Assembly (NCBI GenBank): GCA_964548475.1
Contig: CAZJRF010000053.1
Span: 1-12,815, forward strand
Reading direction: 5' to 3'
DNA: 12,815 nucleotides
Source of the DNA: VGBK01 sp964548475
GTDB lineage: Bacteria > Actinomycetota > Acidimicrobiia > Spongiisociales > UBA11373
Part shown: positions 5,962 through 12,815 of the stretch, piece after piece
Numbering within the stretch: the first letter of the stretch is position 1
Layout of the letters: the number at the start of each line of letters is the position of its first letter
Position numbers and translations under genes: made by a program
The notes under the pieces: generated by a model
What the model saw: only the letters and a program-made list of their open reading frames with translations
Database searches by the model: none
What the model was told of the DNA's origin: nothing

Positions 5962-6843
5962 TCAAACCTTGAGCAGGAGGGCCCCCGGTTCCAAACGCAC
6001 CGTGACCGGCGTCTCCCCCAGGTAATCGCCGTCCACCTCGATGGGCCAGGGCCGCTCGGTGACGACGGTGGCCTCGCCGGAGCGGAAGCGGTGGACCAGC
6101 CGGTGGGCCAGGTGGCGTCCCCGGGTGACCTTGGGGAGCAGGCCCAGGGCACTGGTCTTCGGACCGGTGAACACCTGCACGTCGAGGAGGCCGTCACTCG
6201 GTGAGGCGCGCGGCGCGACGTTCATGTCGAAGCCGAAGTACTGCCCGTTGGCGATGACCACCGTGTTGGCACGCCCGGAGAAGGTGCGGCGGTCCATTTC
6301 GACGGTGAGCCGGGTGGTGTGGAACAGGGGGAGGGTGACCCAGAAGGCAGCCTTGTATCGGAAGCGGCCGAGCCGCCGTGTGGGCCCCTCTGCCGTGCGC
6401 ACGGTGGCGGCTATTACCCCGACATCGAGCACATTGAGAAACCGGCGAATTCCCCAGGCGCCCTCGGCTACCCCCACGTCGATGGGAAGAGCGCTCTCCC
6501 CCGTCAGGTGGTCGGCCGCTTCCTCCAAAACCTGGGAGAAGCGGAAAGTACGCACGAAGTCACAACCCGACCCCGCCGGCAGCACGCCGAGAGTGGGCGG
6601 TGCGGGCCACCGGTGGCTGAGGATGGCGTCGGCCACCAGGCTCATGGTCCCGTCGCCACCGGCCGCGATGAACCGGGTCGCGCCGGCAGCAACCCCCACG
6701 GCGACCAGTTCTCGGAGGTGATCGGCCGACTCTGAAACGTGCACCTGGGCCGACAGCCCGCGAGCCTCCAGCGAACGGCAGACCCGCTCCTCCCAGGGCT
6801 GGCGGGTGCCCGCCGACGGGTTGACCACCACCCACCAGTTCAT
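5962..6843 (-). CDS. Diacylglycerol/lipid kinase family protein (DAGK_cat, YegS/DgkB-like)
   Basis: A 293-residue protein of the soluble diacylglycerol/sphingosine kinase family, which phosphorylates lipid hydroxyls with ATP at the inner face of the membrane. It opens MNWWVVVNPSAGTR (nucleotide-binding start), has GGDGT at 62-66, LPAGSGCDFVRTF at 88-100, NGQYFGFDMNVAP (199-211) and SDGLLDVQVF (216-225), then EVDGD (269-273) in the C-terminal beta-sandwich. The usual GTGND loop reads GSGCD, so the conserved Asn is Cys. No membrane segment is evident. The ATG at 6843 forms an ATGA overlap with the helY stop, so the two genes are likely translated in series. Substrate could be diacylglycerol or another lipid; the sequence does not decide. 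Confidence in the family is high, in the substrate low. Confidence 0.9.
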   Translation of the reverse strand: MNWWVVVNPSAGTRQPWEERVCRSLEARGLSAQVHVSESADHLRELVAVGVAAGATRFIAAGGDGTMSLVADAILSHRWPAPPTLGVLPAGSGCDFVRTFRFSQVLEEAADHLTGESALPIDVGVAEGAWGIRRFLNVLDVGVIAATVRTAEGPTRRLGRFRYKAAFWVTLPLFHTTRLTVEMDRRTFSGRANTVVIANGQYFGFDMNVAPRASPSDGLLDVQVFTGPKTSALGLLPKVTRGRHLAHRLVHRFRSGEATVVTERPWPIEVDGDYLGETPVTVRLEPGALLLKV

Positions 6844-9374
6844 ACTGCTCCTGCCGCTGACACGACGCCTCGGTCGACGGCGGTCAGAGCCTCGTGTAGC
6901 AGGGGGCCGAGATGAGGCGCGGCATCCCGGATCTGCCGCAGCAGGTCGATCAGCTGGCGGCAGTTGCGGACGAAGTCCCCCACCTGCGCTCCTTCTTCCC
7001 CAAACAAGTCTTCCAGCCCGGCGCCGTCGGCCCAACGGTAGGCGATCGGAACCAGGCCTGCCTCCGGCAGTCGGGTGGGCGGCAGCCCGGCCGCCTGCTC
7101 CTCGGCGGCCAGGGCGGCCGCGAGATCGGCGATGCGCTCTGCCCGCTGCTTCAGACAAGGAGTGGGCCAGGTGACGGCGTCCTCGGGAGCGCGGGGCTCA
7201 TAGGTGAACAGGGTGGCCAGCGCGGCCGTCTCGGCGGCGCCCAGGCCGTCGAAGAAGCCACGCTCGAGAGACTCGGCGAGTAGCAGGTCGAGTTCGTTGT
7301 AGATGAATCGCAGGCGCTGGCCGGCCGGGGTCAGCTGCCAGCCGCGCGCATAACCCCGGCGCTCCAGCAGGGCGGCGATGGCGCGTAGGCGAGGCACCAT
7401 GCCTGCGGCGCGGGAACGCCGCTGCGCGCGGAGTGCCTGCAGACGGGCCTGCCGGCGGCGAGCCGACCGGGCAGCAGTTACATGCGCGGCCGGGTCGGGG
7501 CAGGAGCGAACGCCGGCCGGAGGGGACTCTCCGGCCGGATAGGCCGGCCGCGGAACGGCCCCTGCCGGCTCCCACCGGCGCAGAAGAGCGGCCACCTCGC
7601 GGCGATACTCCGGCTCGCGAGGCCGGTAGGGCTCGGGCAGCTGGAGGCGGCCCACCACCGCTACCGCGGCCGGGAGTTTCTCCGGTGCCAGCCTGTGCAA
7701 GCCGGCGTCGGCCGCAATGGTCAGCAGCCGCGGGCGCCGGCCGTACCCGCGGGCGACTATCACCTCGCGCAGCTCCCCTCCGTCTGCGCGCGGCCAGGCC
7801 AGGACATCCCCGGCCGCAGTGGACGAGACGAACGCGGTCATGATGTGGTCGTGCCCGGCCGGCGGCTCCTCGCCCAGGTCCTGCACGTCTCCCCACTCGC
7901 AGCGGGCCGCTGCGCGATCGGCGGCGAGCCGTTCCTCCTCCCGGTGGATCATCGCCTCCAGATCTGCCGCCTGCCGCTCATCGTGGAACTGGGCAAAGGA
8001 CGCGTTGAGCAGGCGCTCGGCCTCCGATTGCGGATGGGCGGCCATGAGGTTGGCGGCCATGTTGTAGGTGGGCCGGAAGCTCGACCGCAGCGGGTGGGCC
8101 CCCGCCGCGGCGATGGCGGCGACCCGCTCGAAGGGCAAGTACGGTGAGTGCAATACCACTGCGGTCCCCTGCCGATCGATCCCCCGCCGCCCGGCCCGGC
8201 CGGTGAGTTGGGTGTAGTCCCCCGGCTGGAGCAGCTCGTGTTGCTCGCCTCCGAACTTGTACAAGCTCTCCAGCACGACCGATCGGGCCGGCATGTTGAT
8301 ACCGAGCGACAGGGTCTCGGTAGCGAACACCAGGCGGACCAGGCCGGCGGCGAACAGGTGCTCGACCGTCTCCTTGAACGCCGGCACCAGCCCGGCGTGG
8401 TGGGGCGCGACTCCGGCCTCCAGGTTCCCGAGCCAGCGCCCATAGCCGAGAACTCCCAGATCGGCGGGCGAAAGGTGTGCGGTGTGCCCTTCGGCGAAGC
8501 GGCGGATGTCGGCGGCCTCGTCGCGGCTGGTGAGCCGAAGACCCCGCTCCACGACCTGGGCGGCGGCCGCCCCGCAACCGGCTCGGGAGAATATGAAGTA
8601 GATGGCGGGCAGGAGCCCCTCGCGCCGAAGTAAGCGGCAAGTCTCGGTGCGGCGGGGAGCCGCGTAACGCGCGGCACCGTCGGGTCGGCGCAGCATGGAC
8701 GCCAGACGTGGGTTGGGCTGCCGCTTGTCTCCGTCTTCAAATACCGGGAGCAGACGGAGCCGGCCGTCCTCCCAACGGTCGCGGAGCAGGTACTGGGAGG
8801 CGAGCGGCACAGGTCGTTCGTGTTCGACCACCAGAGTGGTCGGGCCCCGGCGCGACTCCACCCACGCGGCAAACTCGGCTCCGTTGGCAACCGTGGCCGA
8901 TAGGCACACCAGCCGGATGGCCCGGTCGAGATGGATGATGATCTCCTCCCACACCGGGCCTCGGGTCCTGTCCTGCAGGTAGTGAACTTCGTCGAGAACT
9001 ACCGTCCCCACGTCGGCCAGGTCGGGGCTGCCCGCGTACATCATGTTGCGCAGCACTTCGGTGGTCATCACCACCACCCGTGCACGACCGTTGATGGAGT
9101 TGTCCCCGGTCAGGAGTCCCACCGCATCCGCCCCATGTTGCGAGCGGAAGTCCCCGTACTTCTGGTTGGAGAGAGCCTTGAGCGGGGTGGTGTACAGGAC
9201 CCGCTCGGCGCGCCGCCCCGCCCGCGCAATGGCCGCCTCGGCCACCACCGTCTTGCCCGACCCCGTCGGTGCCGACACCACCACCGTCTCTCCCCGGTCG
9301 ATGGCCTCCGCTGCTTCAAGTTGGAACCGATCCGGCGGGAAGGGAAGCCCCAGGAGGTACGCGACGGCACTCAT
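6840..9374 (-). CDS. helY: HelY/Ski2-like DEVH-box RNA helicase
   Basis: An 844-residue superfamily 2 helicase of the Ski2/Mtr4 type, probably acting on RNA in the cytoplasm. RecA domain 1 has a Q-like FQLEA (17-21), Walker A APTGSGKT (35-42), YTTPLKALSNQK (61-72), LLTGD (87-91), DEVH (128-131) and SAT (159-161). Domain 2 has FSRAGC (262-267), HHAGLVPAF (325-333), ATETLSLGINMPAR (351-364) and QLTGRAGRRG (389-398). The rest is a helical C-terminal region. The whole domain-1 sequence closely follows M. tuberculosis HelY (Rv2092c), which is somewhat longer and also lies downstream of pafC. The ATG at 9374 is preceded in frame by TGA two codons upstream, so translation cannot start earlier. There is no evident Shine-Dalgarno; instead a 14-bp palindrome ends eight bases before the ATG. 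It overlaps the lipid-kinase gene by four bases. The RNA substrate is unknown. Confidence 0.93.
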   Translation of the reverse strand: MSAVAYLLGLPFPPDRFQLEAAEAIDRGETVVVSAPTGSGKTVVAEAAIARAGRRAERVLYTTPLKALSNQKYGDFRSQHGADAVGLLTGDNSINGRARVVVMTTEVLRNMMYAGSPDLADVGTVVLDEVHYLQDRTRGPVWEEIIIHLDRAIRLVCLSATVANGAEFAAWVESRRGPTTLVVEHERPVPLASQYLLRDRWEDGRLRLLPVFEDGDKRQPNPRLASMLRRPDGAARYAAPRRTETCRLLRREGLLPAIYFIFSRAGCGAAAAQVVERGLRLTSRDEAADIRRFAEGHTAHLSPADLGVLGYGRWLGNLEAGVAPHHAGLVPAFKETVEHLFAAGLVRLVFATETLSLGINMPARSVVLESLYKFGGEQHELLQPGDYTQLTGRAGRRGIDRQGTAVVLHSPYLPFERVAAIAAAGAHPLRSSFRPTYNMAANLMAAHPQSEAERLLNASFAQFHDERQAADLEAMIHREEERLAADRAAARCEWGDVQDLGEEPPAGHDHIMTAFVSSTAAGDVLAWPRADGGELREVIVARGYGRRPRLLTIAADAGLHRLAPEKLPAAVAVVGRLQLPEPYRPREPEYRREVAALLRRWEPAGAVPRPAYPAGESPPAGVRSCPDPAAHVTAARSARRRQARLQALRAQRRSRAAGMVPRLRAIAALLERRGYARGWQLTPAGQRLRFIYNELDLLLAESLERGFFDGLGAAETAALATLFTYEPRAPEDAVTWPTPCLKQRAERIADLAAALAAEEQAAGLPPTRLPEAGLVPIAYRWADGAGLEDLFGEEGAQVGDFVRNCRQLIDLLRQIRDAAPHLGPLLHEALTAVDRGVVSAAGAV

Positions 9375-9382
9375 TGGTCAAA

Positions 9383-9396
9383 GTGCCGGCCGGCAC
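9383..9396. promoter_or_regulatory. 14-bp perfect palindrome immediately upstream of helY
   Basis: GTGCCGGCCGGCAC is a perfect inverted repeat with no spacer, lying eight bases before the helY ATG. As DNA it could be a dimeric repressor operator; as RNA it would fold into a 5-bp hairpin with a GGCC tetraloop where a ribosome-binding site should be. High GC makes short palindromes common, so function is inference. Confidence 0.4.
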
Positions 9397-9439
9397 AGGC
9401 CGGGGGTATCGGGGGCAGAAGGCCCGGGAGCACGCGGCC

Positions 9440-9445
9440 ATCGTA
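9440..9445 (-). promoter_or_regulatory. Weak candidate -10 box (TACGAT) for helY
   Basis: TACGAT on the minus strand matches the loose TANNNT pattern and would give a leader of roughly 60 bases containing the palindrome. No -35 is seen at normal spacing. Offered only because the gap carries few other AT-containing candidates. Confidence 0.2.
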
Positions 9446-9473
9446 GAGAGCCCAGGAGGCCCCCGGCGCGAGG

Positions 9474-9499
9474 GGCGGGCGACCCAAAGGCCGCCCGCC
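9474..9499 (-). terminator. Candidate terminator hairpin after the zinc-ribbon gene
   Basis: GGCGGGCG at 9474-9481 pairs perfectly with CGCCCGCC at 9492-9499 around a ten-base loop. It lies 24 bases beyond the stop of the 96-aa zinc-ribbon gene and before helY. There is no T-run on either strand, so it would be a tail-less terminator of the kind proposed for high-GC Actinobacteria, or simply an mRNA-stabilising hairpin. It suggests helY may start a separate transcript. Confidence 0.45.
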
Positions 9500-9523
9500 G
9501 TCCCCTTGTCATGGCGCCCAGCG

Positions 9524-9814
9524 CTAAGGGATCAGGTGCTCCTGCCAGTTGTCCCGATCGAGCCGGGTGAGGAACTCACGGATCTCCCCTTCGGTAATTG
9601 GGGCGGTGCTGTCGATCACCTCGTACGGCACTCCGGTGGCCAGCAGGATGCTGACCACGCGGTGGCTGGCGGGCCGTTCCCGCATCTCCTCGCAATGCGG
9701 GCAGCGGAAGTGGTAGGTCCCCGTTCCCCGGCAGGCAGCCAGCCGCAGCGACAGGTCGGCCGGGGCCAGTTCCACGTCCCCGCAGAGGGGGCAAGAGGTG
9801 CGAATGGTCGTCAT
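9524..9814 (-). CDS. Small zinc-ribbon protein of an uncharacterised actinobacterial family
   Basis: A 96-residue soluble protein. Cysteines in CPLCGDVEL (Cys8, Cys11) and FRCPHCEE (Cys38, Cys41) form a probable four-Cys zinc ribbon; Cys28 is extra. The pattern IRTSCPxCGDVEL...FRCPxC...RxVxxLLxxGV, then a C-terminal acidic helix ending in DNWQEHL, resembles a widespread actinobacterial family of hypothetical proteins that I recognise by pattern but cannot name. The ATG at 9814 was chosen because conserved-looking sequence begins there and GGAG lies nine bases upstream. The frame is open to an ATG at 9907, which would add 31 unremarkable residues. It stands 99 bases after pafC and 149 before helY, where M. 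tuberculosis has tatA and tatC. A role as adaptor or regulator in the paf cluster is possible but unsupported. Confidence 0.8.
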   Translation of the reverse strand: MTTIRTSCPLCGDVELAPADLSLRLAACRGTGTYHFRCPHCEEMRERPASHRVVSILLATGVPYEVIDSTAPITEGEIREFLTRLDRDNWQEHLIP

Positions 9815-9913
9815 CGCCTGTTTTCTCCAGGGCAGGCTTCCGGAGGTCCTGACGGCGTTATCGGAGCAACCTGCCGGGGACTGAATGACCATTGCCGGGA
9901 TAGTCACCGGCGC

Positions 9914-10846
9914 TCAGTTTGCCTGGTAGCGCCGGTTGATACGGCGGCGCAGGTCGGCGACGGCGGTCTGCACCTCGGGGCCTTGGAGCAATTCGGCGTC
10001 GCCGGCGAGGCGCACCAGCAGGCGGGCGGTGATGGCCGGGTCGGCCGCGCTGAACCTGATCACCATGCTGGTCGGGTCCCGGGACAGGATCTCCACCGGG
10101 TAGTACTCGGCGACCCAGGCGGCACGTTGGCCGAGCCAGATGACCGCCGACACGTCGTCTGCAGCCGGGGCGTAGCGCACTTCCGCAGGGGGCACGGAAG
10201 CTGGCGGGGTGAACGGCTCCTCCGTGGCGCAAGCCTCCCGGATGCGATCGACCCGGAAGACGCGCTCAGCTTCCGCCAGGCGGCACCAGGCGCTCAGGTA
10301 CCAGTTGCCCAGGGAGGAGAACACCCGCCACGGCTCTACCCGGCGGTGAGTGGTCCTCCCGCCCGCCAGCGAGGTGTAGGTGATCTCCACCACCCGTCGG
10401 GCGGCGGCGGCGTCGGCCAGGAGAGACACCACCCCGGGCGGCGTGGGAAGATCGACCGCGAGGGTGTCTGCGTCGGGGACGACCACCGCCTGCAGCTTGG
10501 CCACCGCCGACACCAGGGCCTCGGGAGCGGTGCCTGCCGAGATGAGCGCCATCCCCGACGCCAGCAGGAGCAGGGCCTCCGGCGGGCTCAGGCGGAGCGG
10601 CCGGGCGAAGTAATCCGCCAGGTCCACCACCACCTCATCTCCGTCGATGTAGGCCACCATCAGGTCGCCGGGGCCATAGCCGGGGAGACCACAAACGAAG
10701 ACTAGGTTCAGGTCGCGGGCCAGCTCCGCTCTGGTGTACCGGAAGCGCCGGCAGACCTCGGAGACGCTGGCTCCCGGGTGGGCGATCACCCAGGGGAGCA
10801 TGCCCAGGATGCGAGCAAGACGGTCGGTGGTGCGGGTGGAGGTCAT
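9914..10846 (-). CDS. pafC: PafC, WYL-domain transcriptional regulator
   Basis: PafC pairs with PafB in a WYL-domain activator that controls the LexA-independent DNA damage response in mycobacteria. This 310-residue protein has an N-terminal helix-turn-helix-like region (about 5-60, GASVSEVCRRFRYTRAELARD), a middle helical part, and a WYL domain (about 150-210) with the name-giving residues in NWYLSAW (181-187) followed by RVFRVDRI (195-202). A C-terminal WCX-type region follows. The WYL domain probably senses a nucleic-acid or nucleotide ligand (inference from the family). The ATG at 10846 makes an ATGA overlap with pafB, so the two partners are co-translated. The open frame extends upstream only as a pafB shadow. 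It is separate from PafB here, not fused. Confidence 0.92.
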   Translation of the reverse strand: MTSTRTTDRLARILGMLPWVIAHPGASVSEVCRRFRYTRAELARDLNLVFVCGLPGYGPGDLMVAYIDGDEVVVDLADYFARPLRLSPPEALLLLASGMALISAGTAPEALVSAVAKLQAVVVPDADTLAVDLPTPPGVVSLLADAAAARRVVEITYTSLAGGRTTHRRVEPWRVFSSLGNWYLSAWCRLAEAERVFRVDRIREACATEEPFTPPASVPPAEVRYAPAADDVSAVIWLGQRAAWVAEYYPVEILSRDPTSMVIRFSAADPAITARLLVRLAGDAELLQGPEVQTAVADLRRRINRRYQAN

Positions 10847-11766
10847 GGCGGTCCCACGTGAGCCAGGAATTGTCGGCGCAATTCCGGCGGGCTCAGGATC
10901 TCGGCCGCGTCTTCGAAGCCGATCATCCAGCCGATGAACGCTTGCGTGGAGGCCACGGGCAACCGGGCCGTCAGGGAACCGTCGCGTTCCTCGGTCACAG
11001 AGGCCTCGGGGCCCAGTTGGCGCCGCGCCCACCAGGCGATCTCGGGATCGAAGCGGACGGTGACCTCCACCTCGGCTGCACCCGTCTCCCAGGGGGTGGC
11101 GGGCACCGCGTCGGCAGCGCGAAAGCCGGGCGGCCGGCTGAAAGCAGCCGCCCGGGAGCCGATTTGGAGGTCGCTGAGGCGATCCACCCGGAACGTCCGC
11201 GCCGTCGTCTCACCTGCCGGGGCTCCTACGAGGTACCAATGGCCGCGCCGGTGGACCAGGCCGTAGGGCCGCAGGCGGCGCTTCTTGCCCTGATAGGAGA
11301 ACGAGATCTCCCGCGCCTCGGTGACCGCTGCGAACAGCGTGGGCAGGTCGGGAGCGACCGTCCCCAGGTCGGCCCCCACGGGGTCGGCGGAGCCGGCGGG
11401 GGGGGCGCCCCCCAGCTTGAACAGAGCTGCCGGCTCGGCGGCCAAGCCGCCGATGCGCACCACCTGTGCCGCCAGCCATAGGGCGGCTAGCTCTTCATCG
11501 GTCAGGCCCGGGTCGGCCAGGGCATACTCGTCCCGGGGGACCACGTAGCCCTGTTCCACCTCCCAGCGGTCTGTGAAGGCCAGGCGAAGCGGGATCCCCA
11601 GCCGGCGCAGGAGATCCTTGTCGCGCTCGAAGGTGCGCCGAAACGCCTCGTCTCCCTCCTGCTCGTATCCCGCCACCGTACGGCGAATCTCACCGGCGGT
11701 CACCGGCCGGCTTGCGGTGAGCAGGAAGGCCAGCAGGTTAAGGATGCGCTCGATCACCCGCTGCAT
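10843..11766 (-). CDS. pafB: PafB, WYL-domain transcriptional regulator
   Basis: Partner of PafC; 307 residues. The N-terminus has a winged-helix region (about 1-75: ERILNLLAFLL, VTAGEIRRTVAGY, AFRRTFERDKDLLRRLGIPL) that should contact DNA. The WYL domain lies at about 145-205 with HWYLVG (176-181) and RTFRVDRLSD (190-199). The last 75 residues form the WCX extension. The ATG at 11766 directly abuts a GGGGGAG run, leaving almost no spacer. An in-frame GTG at 11757 is nine bases from that run and would give a start at IERILNLLAFLL, so it may be the true start. The gene follows pafA by 59 bases on the same strand and overlaps pafC by four. In other Actinobacteria the pair also follows pafA. PafB and PafC are clearly paralogous. 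Confidence 0.92.
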   Translation of the reverse strand: MQRVIERILNLLAFLLTASRPVTAGEIRRTVAGYEQEGDEAFRRTFERDKDLLRRLGIPLRLAFTDRWEVEQGYVVPRDEYALADPGLTDEELAALWLAAQVVRIGGLAAEPAALFKLGGAPPAGSADPVGADLGTVAPDLPTLFAAVTEAREISFSYQGKKRRLRPYGLVHRRGHWYLVGAPAGETTARTFRVDRLSDLQIGSRAAAFSRPPGFRAADAVPATPWETGAAEVEVTVRFDPEIAWWARRQLGPEASVTEERDGSLTARLPVASTQAFIGWMIGFEDAAEILSPPELRRQFLAHVGPP

Positions 11767-11825
11767 CTCCCCCGACTGTATCGGCCCCCGGCCCTCCGGG
11801 AAAGGCACCGGCCCCGGCCCGGCCG

Positions 11826-12815
11826 CTAGAGGCCGGCGATGAGCTGCTCTACTCGCTCGTCGAATGCCCGGAAAGGATCCTTCAAGAGGATCGTCCGCTG
11901 GGCCTGGTCGTTCAGCTTGAGATGCACCCAATCCACGGTGAAGTCGCGTTGGAGGGCCTTGGCTGCCCTGATGAACTCGCCTCGCAGCCGGGCCCGGGTG
12001 GTCTGGGGCGGGTTGAGGAGCGCCCGGCTTACGTCCTGGTCGGTGACGACCCGATCCATCATTCCCCGCCGCTCCAGCATGTAGTAGAGGCCGCGCTCGC
12101 GCGTCACGTCGTGATAGGTCAGGTCGAGCAGAGAGATGCGCGGGTCCCCGAGCTCGAGATGCCGGTGGGCCCGGTATTGCTCGATCAGGTGGTACTTGGC
12201 CACCCAATCGCACTCGCGGCGCAGCGAGAGGGGGTCTTTCTCCAGGCCGGTGAGAAGGTGCTCCCACATCTCCACCGCCGCCTGGACCTGTGGGGAGAAG
12301 GGGTGCGAGCGCGAATAGCGGAGCACCCGCTCCAGGTATTCCCACTGGATGTCGAGGGCGGAGAGCTCTCTCCCGTTGGCCAGGCGAACCCGCCGCCGGC
12401 AGGTCGGGTCGTGGCTGATCTCACGCAACGCCCGAACGGGGTTCTCCAGCGACAGGTCGCGGAAGAGCACGTGCTCCTCGAGCATCTGCAGCAGGGCGAG
12501 GGTGCTACCCACCTTCGCGTAGGTCGCGTACTCGCTCATGTTCGAGTCGCCGGCGATGACGTGGAGGCGCCTGTAACGCTCGGCATCGGCGTGCGGCTCA
12601 TCCCGGGTGTTGATGATCGGGCGGCTGCGCGTGGTAGCCGAGGAAACTCCCTCCCAGATGTGCTCGGCGCGCTGGGCGAGGCAGAACACCGGGCCCCGGG
12701 CAGTGTTCAGCACCTTGCCTGCCCCGCCGAACACCTGGCGGCTGACCAGGAAGGGGATCAGCGTGTCGAGGATGTGCTGGAAGTCCCCCTGCCTTGCCAC
12801 CAGGTAGTTCTCGTG
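11826..12815 (-). CDS. pafA: PafA, Pup--protein ligase (5' end outside window)
   Basis: PafA attaches the small protein Pup through its C-terminal glutamate to lysines of target proteins, marking them for the actinobacterial proteasome. The fold is that of glutamine synthetase. The visible 329 residues begin at the conserved HENYLV motif, so roughly the first 120 residues, including the first ATP/metal site, lie beyond base 12815. Conserved blocks seen are SSATTRSRPIINTRDEPHAD, HVIAGDSNMSE, QTTRARLRGEF and DFTVDWVHLKLNDQAQRT near the end. The TTRARLRGEF / DWVHLKLND tail fits PafA rather than its paralogue Dop. The stop is 59 bases before pafB on the same strand. Pup, Dop and the proteasome subunits are not in the window and would be expected further upstream, beyond the right edge. 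Identity is very secure. Confidence 0.97.
   Translation of the reverse strand, partial: HENYLVARQGDFQHILDTLIPFLVSRQVFGGAGKVLNTARGPVFCLAQRAEHIWEGVSSATTRSRPIINTRDEPHADAERYRRLHVIAGDSNMSEYATYAKVGSTLALLQMLEEHVLFRDLSLENPVRALREISHDPTCRRRVRLANGRELSALDIQWEYLERVLRYSRSHPFSPQVQAAVEMWEHLLTGLEKDPLSLRRECDWVAKYHLIEQYRAHRHLELGDPRISLLDLTYHDVTRERGLYYMLERRGMMDRVVTDQDVSRALLNPPQTTRARLRGEFIRAAKALQRDFTVDWVHLKLNDQAQRTILLKDPFRAFDERVEQLIAGL

Noticed and set aside
5625..6197. Minus-strand Arg/Lys/Ser-rich frame overlapping the acidic gene
   Set aside because: It is an out-of-frame reading of the same GA-rich repeat and of the lipid-kinase 3' end, with no start signal; the acidic frame has the strong SD and the CxxC ribbon.
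9375..9523. Looked for tatA or a tRNA in the largest non-coding gap
   Set aside because: No TatA-like membrane helix or cloverleaf with a T-loop motif was found; only the hairpin and the palindrome stand out.
9505..9530. TTGTCATGG followed by TAAGGG, similar to the PafBC-dependent damage promoter (TTGTCRGTG-N8-TANNNT)
   Set aside because: The second half of the first motif does not match, the spacing is 10 rather than 8, the -10 does not fit, and it points antisense into the zinc-ribbon gene.
9269..10705. Plus-strand 478-codon frame opposite pafC, the zinc-ribbon gene and the helY start
   Set aside because: Antisense to three supported genes and without recognisable motifs.

Overview
The window is high-GC DNA, densely packed and almost entirely coding. 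It reads as chromosome of a deep-branching actinobacterium, possibly Acidimicrobiia-like; the class is inference. The phylum call rests on Pup ligase PafA with PafB/PafC, a HelY-type Ski2-like helicase, a DUF4193 zinc-ribbon protein, and a Rv1692-like phosphatase / small ORF / tlyA / nadK / recN / pyrG order. All genes lie on the minus strand except one rhomboid gene. No tRNA, rRNA, CRISPR array, IS element or phage gene was seen, and no non-coding stretch exceeds about 150 bp.

Read in the direction of transcription (right to left), block 1 is pafA (5' end outside the window), pafB and pafC (ATGA overlap), then a 96-aa zinc-ribbon protein. These cover pupylation and the WYL-domain regulator pair. 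A 149-bp gap with a hairpin and a 14-bp perfect palindrome follows. Block 2 is helY and a diacylglycerol-kinase-family gene joined by an ATGA overlap, then a DUF4193 protein with a very large acidic N-terminal expansion, then a HAD phosphatase.

Block 3 is a single plus-strand rhomboid intramembrane protease gene. It converges on the HAD gene and diverges from the next operon, so it interrupts an order that is contiguous in Mycobacterium tuberculosis. Block 4 is a tight operon: a 42-aa ORF, tlyA, nadK, recN and the start of pyrG. Its junctions overlap or are separated by 17 bp. The tlyA start appears to be a CTG overlapping the stop of the 42-aa ORF.

Taken together these are housekeeping functions: protein pupylation and its linked transcription factors, RNA processing, lipid and glycerol-phosphate metabolism, rRNA 2'-O-methylation, NADP synthesis, DNA repair and CTP synthesis. 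I do not see a clear-cut new defence or mobile system. The most unusual items are the acidic DUF4193 protein and its homopurine DNA, the rhomboid insertion, the CTG/leaderless start architecture at the tlyA operon, the zinc-ribbon gene where tatA/tatC sit in M. tuberculosis, and the palindrome in front of helY.
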